Assembly: GCF_032362555.1 (NCBI RefSeq)
Contig: NC_083510.1
Span: 6,413,501 to 6,477,500 of the forward strand
From: Amyelois transitella
Lineage: Eukaryota; Arthropoda; Insecta; Lepidoptera; Pyralidae
DNA: 64,000 bases
Direction: 5' to 3'
Below the pieces are notes generated by a model. That model was not told the origin of the DNA, ran no database searches, and saw nothing but the letters and a program-made list of their open reading frames with translations. Below, in pieces: positions 12,486 to 24,111 of this stretch (the first letter of the stretch is position 1; each line of letters starts with the position of its first letter). A program made the position numbers and the translations under genes.

Positions 12486-13998
12486 CCAAACGGCGCTATT
12501 ACATTACTGCATCTAAGTATTAATACAAATTTGATTATATTGAACTAATCCACTTAATTCTGAGTGTCTTTGATGAACGTAGAATTTTCGAATTTTCGTC
12601 GTAGATGAACTTATTTATGTGCCTTAAACCTATAACTTATGTATGCAAACAATGCATTCATTCACAATATCCGATAATCACTATCACATATAATTAAACT
12701 GTTCTCAGAGAGCGCTTAAGGCTCCCGCGTAATACGAAAAATTTTCCTATCTTAATGCACCCCTTAACTACACTAAGAATCTACATGCCAAATTTCATAT
12801 CACGTAAAAATTGGTCTTGATCTAGCCAACCGTTTGGCCTGTGCATTGATACCATATCAAACAATAAATTCTTAATACAAAACGACGTAGTCTTGAACTA
12901 GTCAGGATCAATGACTAATCTTAACTTTGGTTTAAGGCTGGCAAAGTTTATGATTTAAAGAGATAACTTTAGTGGCCTTTGAGTCTTGAGAGTAAAGGAT
13001 CTACCTTAGGCCTCGCATCGTAGCGGTGAAGGGTGCTAACGGAAACAAACAAAATTTTGATACAGAGGAGAGGAGATAGTTAGAAGTGAAGGATATAGAA
13101 GTATTAAAATTTGTTCTACAACTATGATTGTAACATACTTATATTGTATTCCTAGTACCTAACACTAATCTGTCGCCACTATAGGAACAAGTCATAAATC
13201 AAATTATAATATTAAAGTCTAAGGTAAAGGGGTCATTTTGAAATTACCTGTATTATAAAGATTTTCGACGATTTTCATCGCACATTGTATGTATTTCTTC
13301 TTCTTGAGTGAAATAAGCTCTTTACTTACTATTTCAAAGGTTTAGGCTTTTCAACAAATAAAACATATAAAAATGTTAAAATGAATAAACTGAACGCTTA
13401 ACTTACAACGTTCAGCCCAAAAGCACTGTATCAAGAAATAGTTTGAATTTGAACTTGTATACTTTAAAAGAAAAATGTCACTTAAATAGATAATGGGACT
13501 TATTAAAAAGCAATTATTGGATCTATTGTTACCACTCGCATGCAAAAACACCTACTATTTGGGTTTCTCTTTGATAGCCAATGACGAATTTTATGATTTC
13601 TTAAAAAGATGTGCTTTAATTTTTAATGTAATGGTTAGAATTCCTTTTTTTGTTAGGTGACACAGTAATCCATATGAAGCAGTTTTTTTAGCACTTGAAT
13701 TTCCGAAGTTATATACTTGCGACCTGAATATGAATCTTTGTAAAAATCTGTCGGCTATTTATAGCAAAATTTATTTCTATTTTTTCTTAAATATTTAATT
13801 TCATTAAAAAAAGAAATAACAAGCACTGCATAATAATAAATGTAAACATGAAATTTAAGAAATAAAAATTTTTGAATGCAATGTTAAGTTTTGATAGAAA
13901 GAGATTTATTTAAAAAAGCAAGGCGGCGCCCGCCCGCTACAGTGCGCATACGCAGTGAATACTCCAATTTCTGAGGTGAGCCAACAACTACAGTTGCG

Positions 13999-14006
13999 TA
14001 TAAAAG
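13999..14006 (+). promoter_or_regulatory. TATA box of the second CPR gene
   Basis: TATAAAAG lies 98 bases before the ATG at 14097, in a locally GC-richer promoter segment (13920-14010). Confidence 0.7.
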
Positions 14007-14096
14007 CCGACGCCGTGAAGATGAAAAATCATTCCCGTCTAACACATCCTCCGAGGATCACCTGCCTATCACACCACAATTAGTTATTATACCAAA

Positions 14097-17000
14097 ATGA
14101 AATCGGTGAGTGCAGACGGTCAATTATCGAAACTTTATCTAGATATTATCTAATCATTATAACCAAAAACATATGTATATTAAATTATCTATTAAAAAAA
14201 AGTTCATTAACGCTTTGGTACTAATAATAATTACATTAGTGAAACTTTCACGATCACAACTAAATAACTATCTATCACTTTTTCTGAATATTCTCATTGA
14301 AATGGTTTTCCAGAAAATTATAATACATGTATCCTTAAATAAGACAGGCCATATTATTTTTCGTTGCCATTAAATTGTGTGGTTTATTTATTTTGATACC
14401 AAATATGCAATAATAATTTAACTTTAAAAAATATTTACTAGTTTATACATAATGCGCTTGGTAGTCAAATATTATTATTTGATAGATCTATGAAATAACA
14501 TGAATCTGAAGCAATAATTATAAAAAGCAGTATTTCCTTCATTATTATAACTATTAGGTTTCAGCCAATCAAGAAAGATTTATTTTAAATATGATACTTA
14601 TCAGAAGATGAGATGATTTGATATTGAATCATTTTATCTGTTTATAAATGACCAAAGATTATTTTAAATATTACTATAATAATTTTCTAAAAACTTAAGT
14701 GTATAAACTTATCATGTACATACATTCAAAATAAATCTTTATTTTTAATCTAATACAAAACAATACAGACGATATACATACAAACAAACAGAATTTGCCT
14801 CATTACATTACAGTATCTATCATTAACTACTTTAGATGTAATAACTAGCAACGTTTACCGCCTTAAGTTATCACACACCTATAGTCAATGCTTTGATTAC
14901 CAATTTCTAACAATACGCGATGCCGAGATATCAACAACAAAGAAGTTTCCTTAGATAGGTACCGCCGTTTCCCACAAAATTACTTGACACTCAATTGTTA
15001 TTGTATGACAAACAATACTCTTTTTGTGTCATTATAAACCACAAAGGCTGTTTATATCTTAATCTAATCAATATTCAAACTGTTACTGTCGAAACATAAT
15101 AATTGCATATGCACTTTAAGTGCGTAGTTTGATTAAGATGTTTTTATTCGTTTGGTTTTATGGGTTTATCGAGTTTTTACAAAATTTAGTTATAGTATAG
15201 ATATCGTAACGATCATCTTTTTATTGTATTAATAGCCATTACGACAGCCTGATATATCACTGTTGCAGCCCAAACCAGATAATAAAAATGTAAATGAATG
15301 ATTCGTGTGCCATTTTGAAATTAATTGATGACTGAATTGAATGGGGTCATTTTGAAACTGAGGTCAATCCCAACAAAAATCATGAATTCTCAACATTGTG
15401 CATAAAATTTTGATCAACTTTTGTTTTTCACTTTTTCGTATGAGCAATTTAGCATTCTAATTTGTGTCTGTAAGCTTTTTGTCCTTTTTATCACAAATTG
15501 GTTCTTCGGCTAATCTTGCTCGACACATAACAATAATAATGGTGGCATGTGGTTCCCGGCACTTATAGGTAAAATAATAGGACCACTCGGTCTCTTTCCC
15601 ATGGAGTTCGTAAAAGGCGACTAAGGGATAGGCTTATAAACTTGGGATTCTTCTTTTAGTCGATTGCAACCCGTCACTATTTGAATCTCAATTCTATCAT
15701 TAAGATGAACAGCTGAACGTATTTTATTAGTCTTTTAAGACTTTGTCTCTGTCTACTAAGTGAGGGATATAGACGTGATTATATGTATGTCTGAATTTAA
15801 CAATAATAATTTACTTAGGACAAAGAAAAGCAAGAAAGCGGATATACAAGATTGCAGTTTACCCAACAAAGAGCTATAAAATTTAAGGGTGTAACCAAGA
15901 CTTGCGAAAAAGTAAAAACTGGTGGACAGATCAACAAGTTCTATCCAGTTTAACCACAAGTAAGATAAATATTAATTAAAATTTTGGTTTTTATGTTTTA
16001 GTTTGTGGTACTATCAGCTGTATTAGCAGTAGCGTTCGCCCAGGCGCAGCAGTATACGATCCCAATCATCAGTTACCAGCAGGACTCGAATGTTGACGGA
16101 AGCTATCAATACAGGTTAGTATTCAGTAACTAAAGTCAAATTTTTGCTAATAGGAAAAAATTACCCAAGCAAAGGCAAATAAACATTACGAAGAAATTTA
16201 CCTCAGGCTTGGTTCTACTCTAGCCTCTTGATTGCAGACGTTAGATAACAGTCAAATCATATAGGTAACAAAGTATTCGGGTTTTAAAGCTTCACTGCTA
16301 ATGATGCATAGTAACAAGGAATACCACATAATACAGGGATGTGGGAATACAATCATATGTTGATGACAAAGCATTAATAATTGAATTAGAAAATTTAACA
16401 TTACAACACCAAAGAAGTGTTTATATGCACCTTCCTAATTAAAATATATAGGACATATAAATATGGAGACCATTTTTATCTCTTAAACACGTTTGTGTTT
16501 CGTTGAGTTTTGAAGCAAATAATAGATTATATAATCGACTGCTTACAAAACCAAAGCACCTAAAGTTCACACCAATAACTGTCACCGAAAGATAAAAAAA
16601 TATTGATTGCTTTTCAGTTGTTTGATGACGCAAACATACTAATCGTAAAGCGTCTATTTGGCAAGCTGATCCATCAAACATGAAATGGGATCCTAAATGT
16701 TATTTCAGATAAAGTTTGATATATTTATGTAAAGTTCTGTTACTTAATATCGATGGTGACATCATAGATGTGCATTCCTTTCGTGTCAAACGCATTACAT
16801 ATTAAAATAGGACGTATTAAGAGACACCCGCACATCTGAGTCGGACCTACTTACGCAACAAAATTGGCTCGGATATGGTTTTGAAATCATATTAATATTG
16901 GAATATGGTTTTGTGAAAAGTTTAGTTTTAAAGAATAAAGTTTTAAAGATAAAACAAGGTAAAAGTTGTACTGATGACTATATTGACTAAATAGATAGAT

Positions 17001-18820
17001 GAGTTTATAAAGAATTGAAACCGGTGCACGGTGGTCTTTTTCGTCCAAGTATTTTTTAATTTATTTCTGACTAAATTTGACTTTTTAAACTAGGTAAAAC
17101 TGTTTTGAGATTCAAACTGCAACATTTTTGATATTCCGGCATCTAATGTTAATTAAATACTATAACAATTTTGTTGTTATTAATAAGTAAAATCAAATAA
17201 AAGTTACAACAAACTCTGACTCCTTGTATAACTAAATTATAGTTTGATGGAAAATGTACGTAATAAATATTTGTCAGATATAAAATTTGCATGTAATCAT
17301 TTATTGTTTGTTAGTAGCTTGGAAATATACATGCGAATTTATTGAGCAATTTGTCAAAACTTTCAGTCTCACACATACTAAATTATGCAACATAAAATGC
17401 CATAGACCAAGATACCAGTTTCATGATGGCTGTCGTCTAGATTAAAGTGACAATATGTTCTTGGGCTCTAAAATTACGTTTTACTTAAAAGTTTAAAATT
17501 TTCGCTTGTTCGTTCTATTTTTATTACCATCCAAAAACAGAAATTTAACAGAGCTTTAGCGTCCTATCTCTTCTTGTAAGAACTAACATTCTTTTAACCT
17601 CTATTGGTTTTTTGCGAGGAATCAGAGAATCCCTATTTCATACTAATTTCAGACTATTAAAACATCGCTTTACGTATTTTGTTTCTCCTTGAATTTGGAT
17701 AACTCTAGAAAAGTGAGACCTGACATTTAGCAAGAAAGATTCTGTAAGACCTAGACCGCTTACTAGAACCTCTCATTACATTTGATCTTTAGTGATGTGC
17801 GTCGATTGCCGGCGGTATTCACACACCTCGTTTGAAACACGACCACGACCAATCAATTTCTGAAACGTTTTGTTATAGGTAGTTTAAAGTACAGTTCTTA
17901 AGCTAAATAGCTTAATAATATTATTTCAAATACATATTGCTGTAGTTTATTTTGGTTTACCAAAATGTTGATCATATAGTTAAAGATAAAACGTCAAATT
18001 TAAGTTTAACAATGGGCTTATTATTTTAGATTTTAATGGTGCAAATGCAGTCCACATTTAATAAAACGTACAACAACGAAAATATAAAAATTATCCTAAT
18101 TCTCGGAGCCTGGCTGATATTTGAAAAATAAACCTATATGCATAGTTTTTTCGGATACTAAATCGTCTCCCTAATTTAATACTTTTTTCGTCAGCTACGA
18201 GACGGGCAATGGCATCGCAGCACAGGAGCGCGGCTACTTGAAGAACGCGGGCATCAAGGATGCGGAGGCGCAGGTTGCTGAAGGCTCCTTCAGCTACACC
18301 TCGCCCGAAGGCGTGCCCATCTCTCTCAGATACACTGCTGACGAAAACGGTAGCTTATCCTGCTAATAAAGTCATAGTCTTGCTTGATACTAGTCATAAC
18401 AAACGAATATGTCATTTTAAACAGTTTATACACACATCATGTCTTTGTTCCTAACAGAGAAGACCGAGCTAACGATTTCGAGGTCTTCTCTTCGAGTTCG
18501 AGGATTTCTCAATATGGCTTAAAGATTCAGATACTCATAGTGACAGGCGGCTATTTAAATCAATATATAAAGACCTATATTTAATTGGATGTCGTTTCCA
18601 TACACAACATCACACTCTATAGCTCAGTACATATCTTTTAATTTTTTCAGGATTCCGCCCCGAGGGCGCCCATTTGCCAACTCCCCCACCGATCCCAGAA
18701 GCCATCGCGCGCGCCCTGCAGTACATCGCGTCTCAACCTCAGCAGAATCAATTCCAACCTCAACAACAGTTCCAACCACAAGGTTTCCAACCACGAGGAA
18801 ACTTCGCTTCCCTTGGTTAA
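14097..18820 (+). CDS. RR-1 cuticular protein with QFQPQ-repeat tail (148 aa, four exons)
   Basis: Secreted chitin-binding cuticle protein, closest in plan to its upstream neighbour at 794-8205. Exons are 14097-14105, 16002-16114, 18195-18349 and 18651-18820 (447 nt, one frame). The signal peptide is [18 protein letters not shown]. The RR-1 domain reads GSYQYSYETGNG, then [10 protein letters not shown], then [18 protein letters not shown], followed by the same [16 protein letters not shown] motif. The C-terminus is Gln-rich with [11 protein letters not shown] and GFQPRG repeats, ending NFASLG. Intron 1 is phase 0, intron 2 phase 2, intron 3 phase 1 inside the Gly codon of ADENG, a different site from the neighbour gene. 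A candidate poly(A) signal ATTAAA is at 18936-18941. An R1 repeat lies in intron 1. Structure is read from the sequence; function follows the RR-1 family. Confidence 0.9.
15546..15791 (+). repeat. R1 interspersed repeat, near full length
   Basis: It runs from CATGTGGTTCCCGGCACT through AAAAGGCGACTAAGGGATAG, CGTCACTATTTGAATCTC and GGGATATAGACGTGATTATA to ATGTATGT. It sits in intron 1 of the 14097-18820 gene. Confidence 0.75.
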
Positions 18821-18949
18821 TAATTATAACGATTTAGAAAGAAAAGTCAATCGACCTACACGATGCTGAGTAAGATACTCATGAGAGGCTCATTGAGTAG
18901 AGATTTGTAACTGTGATTTAATTAATTCTAAGAACATTAAACTTTATGT

Positions 18950-21160
18950 ATGTAGATAATAATGAGAAAAATATAATATTCTCGAAGAATTTGGATTTTA
19001 AATACAATTTTATGAATACGATAAAAACATTCTTATAAAATTAACCCTTTAATTCAGTACTTTCATATTCTTTTACCGACTCACATGTTTAACACACATT
19101 TTGTGATATCTTAATACTTTACGGCGTAAACAGAATCAACAGTTTAGAAAAACCAAAATACTGGAACTGGTGCTATCTCTGTCTCTCTTACTCTCCTACG
19201 AAGGATCTAAAAATGAATTTATTAATCCTGGCAGTTTTAATAAGGATAATGAGAAACTCTTATCAAAATATTGCATTGTCATCGGTCCTTGATACGTGTG
19301 CAAAGTTCCAAGTTGATCAGACGTTTAGAAACCAGTGAAAATTAAGCTCAAAGATTCCGTTACATACATACAACCCAAGCTAATAAAAGCGTAGTAAAAA
19401 AACATTGAGCTTACTTATATCCACAGTTAATGTTGGTGACGCCCTCTAGTAAGTTGAGTATAAAAAATATAGAAATTTAAGCAATCACTCAGCACTACAT
19501 TCTTGTAAATGTTAACGACAATCACTAGATGGAGCCATAGTACGATTAAATTATGAAAACTTCGTTGTAAAAAATACAAACACATTTTTATTTATTTCTT
19601 TTAGTAATTCAAGAAAATTCGGGTTACATATTATATTGTAGTACTCACTACCATTATATTTTTACTGCTTTCTCAAGATAACTTTTATCTTAATTTGCCC
19701 TAACTTTTTAACCGTCTTCAAAAAGTAGAAGGTTCTTATATCAATCGTTTTTTTTTAGTATTTAGGTATACGTACATAAATATAAGTTATACTTGTAACT
19801 TGCATACATGTAATCACATCTTAATCCCCCAAGACTGAAAACACTCTAAAAAATATTAGAGGTTTATCTCTTTCCTTGCGTCACATCAATAAATTAAGAT
19901 GAAACAATGTGACCCCAAGCAAACAATAGTGTGAGCTTTGGTAATACTTACTTCATTGCATTAAAACGTGTGCTGGTTGCTTACCTATTATTAAACTATT
20001 TGTCATCGGGATTTGTTGGTTACATAATACTTATTTCTAGACGATAACCACAAAATTTCGTAACACATCTGGGTTCCGTACTTAAAAAATAAATAAAGGA
20101 AAATAATTTGTGACGTCATTTTAACTTATTCAACGGTTCAAAGTGGGATGTAGGTAAAATATCATTAATCAAACTCACTAGAATGTACTTTGACGTGAAC
20201 AATTCGTGCAGATATTAAAGCATCACTCCATGTCACATATTAAAGCGCTTTTAATAGTTATAAAATTATTTGTTTTTAAAATGAATTCCGTCTTTTCGCA
20301 TTCCACTTTTTTCGTCCAACAGCATCTTCAGTTTTAAGAACTGTTGCAAAAAAAATCTCATATTAAAGAGCATTAGCTTCCCTAGATCAATTATTTTTTA
20401 TTTCAGATGCTGCCAATGTTACGCTAAATAAAAACTTTTATACTTTCTTCTGAAATATCTTATTACGTTCAATCATAATAGGGATGTCGGTATTATAGTA
20501 CTTTAATTAGCATGTAGAAGCATGAATATCTTATACCTATGTACAACCGTGTTTGCGGGTATATCATATGTCTATCTGTTATGTAAGTAACAATATGAGC
20601 TTATGAACCGCGGTGACCTTTTATTGTAATTGATCAGTTATTACAAAATAATTATTATCTAGGTATGGCTCTATAGTGGAAACTCCCAAGTATCTATGTT
20701 AAATATTTTGATTACTTTGCTGATCGAGTGGTTGAGATATCATATTTAAAAAGCGTTCATGTAACCTATATTCTGAATCTTACCAATGATTCTTCTTCAG
20801 AAATATGATATTTTCTTATTGCTACCCAATATGGACTAATGTTAGGATCAATATGGGTCGGATTCAGTAGTAAAGCCGACGGATTCGTTTTGCTTAAACA
20901 TGACTAACCCGACCCACTCCAGGATCGAGGTCACAGTCGCACCCCGGGCTCCTTTCACGAGTGAGGCTACAAACGTAACATCTGCTGAAGTAGCATGATG
21001 GACTATTCATAGCCAAAGTGCGGAATCCTAAATATGTAAAATAGTGTCAACCTGTTTATCCACAAGACGCGTTGGGAGTCATTGACACATAATGAGCAAG
21101 TTTGGTCCTCGTTTCGCATTGTTAATAAGGAATGAAGTCCCGGCTTGACATTCTTAATGA
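18950..21160. other. Gene-free interval
   Basis: No RR motif or signal-peptide exon was found. A faint R1 relic lies at about 19110-19160 and a diverged copy of the second SINE family at about 20845-20975 (CCACTCCAGGATCGAGG, CCCCGGGCTCC). The remainder is AT-rich and featureless to me. Confidence 0.45.
20845..20975 (+). repeat. Fragment of the second SINE family
   Basis: CCCACTCCAGGATCGAGGTC and ACCCCGGGCTCCTTTCACG match the middle of the copies at 49515-49895 and 56335-56520. Confidence 0.5.
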
Positions 21161-21166
21161 ACTGGA

Positions 21167-21173
21167 TATAAAG
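21167..21173 (+). promoter_or_regulatory. TATA box of the third CPR gene
   Basis: TATAAAG followed about 70 bases on by a strong donor (ACAAG then GTAAGTGAG at 21236). This suggests a non-coding first exon of roughly 21197-21235 spliced to 22222. Confidence 0.6.
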
Positions 21174-22221
21174 TGTGGACAGCTGTCTTGTTGTCACAAT
21201 TTTTAAACATTTCAACTGGTGGAGATTATTACAAGGTAAGTGAGAATGGAATAATTTTCCAGCCTACTCGTACTTCATCAAGTAATGTCTTCTAAAATAA
21301 ATATTTTTGCTTGTTTTTACTTATATTTCTTCTAATCGTATTGGTTTACCAACTTTCCATATAAGTACGTACACCATAGGAATCAGTTTCTTGAAACAGG
21401 GAGGGAATAGATAATATTCTAGATCGAGAGTTCCCCAAGCTTACGTTACGGATAAAGCTAGATTTCTCAAACAACTAAGATTGATTTCAAACAAATAAGC
21501 AGGTTAAGATCGCTTAAATAAATAGCTAGGTACTATTGATACTTAAGTTTAATTAGACACAACAAAAGCATAAAAGCCAGCACGTCTACTGTATTATTAA
21601 GTTCAAGGAATTGAATCTTGAATTAGCTATGCATATACTCACAATATTTTTCAATGCCATCATCATATTGAATACTAAAATGTTTAAATATTAGGTATTT
21701 CAGACTTAAACGAAAAGTCTTCTACTCTCCTTTTATAATCTTTATGCAAAACCGAAAAGTCAAAGTTGTAGAAATCTAAAAATACTTATTTTGGATTATA
21801 TGGAAAGAACATATTATTATGTACATTGAAATGTCCTACTTCTTACTCTATTCAAACATGTTGCTGCATTTTATGTAATCAATAGGTATAAATTACCAGA
21901 TTATAACATTCATTTGCCGTCCTATTGTTAAGTTTCTTTCATTATTTTTTCTTACCATAAACAGTATCAAATCACATACGTTACATAAGTGTGACCAAAT
22001 CTTTCTATCATCTCAGCGCCAGTCATTATCTGCTAGTTATCGAAATAAAATTGGTATAATCAACAGCATACCAAATTGCCTGCATGTAACTCTATGACGC
22101 AGTAATAGAGGCGAATTTACAGTGAATTTCGGTAGGTTGATGTGCTGTTTACTGTACCTATTCTTAATAACGTCATGGACACTATAGACCAGTCGGCCTT
22201 GACACATTTGATTTGATGCAG

Positions 22222-23354
22222 ATGCTTGTATCTCTTCTACGCGTCATCGTTGTGGTTTTGGTCATCGTTGACGCGCCGACGGAAGCTAGAACAGAAACAA
22301 AGAAATTTGTGTACAACATTAACGGGCTTGGAGCTTACAGTTTTGAGTAAGTATATTAAAAAGGAAGGATAAGTTCTTGTTGTCGTAGTGATAACAAATT
22401 AGTAACCTTTTCTATTTAAAAATCATAATCAATCAAGAGCAATGTAACCTTAAGATGGAACTAACTCTAAAAGTCAAAGCTAAATGTTTTCAAAATCGTA
22501 TCATCGTTTGAATAAAATCAATAAGTAATGCTAATAGAAAAGTGCAATTGACAAATATACGAGTATGTAATTGAAATTAATTGTAAATTTGCATGTTGTA
22601 AAGCTAATTCGATTTCAACCTTGCTGGTAATGTAATTTACCTAACGAAACAGTGACTTTTGACCTTAGTTAAAATAGCGTGCAAACATCTTGCCTCTTCA
22701 CTTGATTCTTTTTAAACCACATTTTAATTGAATCGTGAACGTACCAGTTTTATGATTGCCCATGGTAATTACGAAGCATCTTGCAACTTTGGCCTCCGAT
22801 ATATTATATTCTTGGCAAAGCTACTGTACTGTGGTGTAGTACTGGAGTAGAGAAAAATACCTAATATATCACGTTTTTATCCTTTACAAGGTAAAAGCTA
22901 TAGTCACAAGGGTTGAAGGCTTCCACTGGATAGTTCAATGAAAACATTGAGATTGATAAGTAGAAACAGTTGCTAAGTTATCCCCTAAAAGAATAATCCT
23001 TAGCTTATGTGAGAAAGAAGAAGAAGAAGCCGGAATACTGCCTTTGTTCTTTTAAAAAAAAAGTTCGTTAAGAATGAAATCTTTAAAAAAAATGTATGCA
23101 AAAATAATATACAAGTCTTTAAAATGTCAACACACAAAATATATTGTTTCAGGTATGAATTATCGGACGGTTCATATAGAAAAGAAGATGGCGGTTTCAA
23201 ATCTTCGAATGACGGATATGGTGTACGGGGTGAATATGGATACGTGGACCCAGGGGGTCGCAGACATTTAGTTCGTTACATAGCCGACGTCAACGGGTTC
23301 CAGCCTCAGTTCCATAGCGACGACTCAAGATTTAATGACAGAAGAATTATTTGA
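22222..23354 (+). CDS. RR-1 cuticular protein, short tail (108 aa)
   Basis: Secreted RR protein. Coding exons are 22222-22346 and 23153-23354 (327 nt). Translation starts at the first base after a splice acceptor (GATGCAG then ATG), so the first exon is probably 5' UTR only (about 21197-21235). The hydrophobic N-terminus MLVSLLRVIVVVLVIVDAP is a signal peptide. The RR domain is AYSFEYELSDGSYRKEDG, then GEYGYVDPGG, then LVRYIADVNGFQPQ. It stops soon after, with a charged tail ending NDRRII and no proline-rich extension. The intron is phase 2 inside the YSFEYE motif, as in all CPR genes here. A poly(A) signal AATAAA is at 23362-23367. A Met codon at 22215 just upstream would be intronic under this model. 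Confident as an RR protein; less so about the 5' UTR exon. Confidence 0.87.
22868..23013 (-). repeat. Degenerate R1 repeat
   Basis: ATCACGTTTTTATCCTTTAC opens it, and GTTGCTAAGTTATCCCCTAA then AGAATAATCCTTAGC follow in the reverse R1 order. It lies in the coding intron of the 22222-23354 gene. Confidence 0.45.
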
Positions 23355-23950
23355 AAATGTTAATAAATTTAATGTTGATTTAATATATAAATTTAAGATA
23401 TAAATAACATTTACAAATATACAAATAAGAGTAACTTGCAGTTAAATAAATAGTATTTAGAAATGATTATATTTTATTAAGTAATTTTACTCGTCTAATG
23501 ATGATTTTATCTTAATAATACTATGAAACAATATCGATTTACAAAATTCATTTATGTATATGAATTTAGACAATTTTTAATGAAAGGTATCTGTATATTA
23601 ACTTTATTTCCTTAAAAATCTGCCGGTTATACTTTTGAGTAAGAAATTGGTTCTATAAGTCCTTTTCCATTTTTGGTATTACAGTACCCTAAAAAGTAGG
23701 ATCCGTATGTGATACTAAGGTGAGAATTGTAACTCTAAATTCTTGTTTTAAAATACTTAAGTAAATACAAATACTCGTTGCATGCAGAAATAATCCATTC
23801 ACATTACTATTACTACCTGAAGTGGTCAATTATAACTTGAATGCAAATAATGTATTTGTAAAGCTAAGGCATAGGAGACTTTATATTACTGAGATCAGCA
23901 CGTCTTGCAAGTGCTGTTATTTTGACCAGTGCATTTTTCATTACGTATAA

Positions 23951-23959
23951 TATATAAAG
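23951..23959 (+). promoter_or_regulatory. TATA box of the fourth CPR gene
   Basis: TATATAAAG lies upstream of a likely very short non-coding exon that ends at the donor AGAG then GTAACT (23995). The coding exon begins at 24112 directly after TTAATTTCAG. Confidence 0.6.
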
Positions 23960-24111
23960 GTAAGTGTATTATGAAACATTCATACATTTAAGAGGTAACT
24001 CTTGGCAATAAAGTGACCAAACATTTCCACCTTTATTATACAATTATCATTTCTTGTACGAAATTAAAATTTTGAAAAATACATCTCTCATTATAAAAAT
24101 ATTAATTTCAG

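Larger units (their letters stand above)
8800..13990. other. Gene-free interval between the first two CPR genes
   Basis: No spliceable secreted protein or RR motif was found on either strand. It contains a long imperfect hairpin (9241-9288), a dispersed repeat (9786-9995), a GC-richer unassigned repeat-like segment (about 10580-10840), a GCGAAAG-type relic (about 11865-11990) and an R1 copy (12305-12485). The short open frames here look like chance. Confidence 0.5.
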
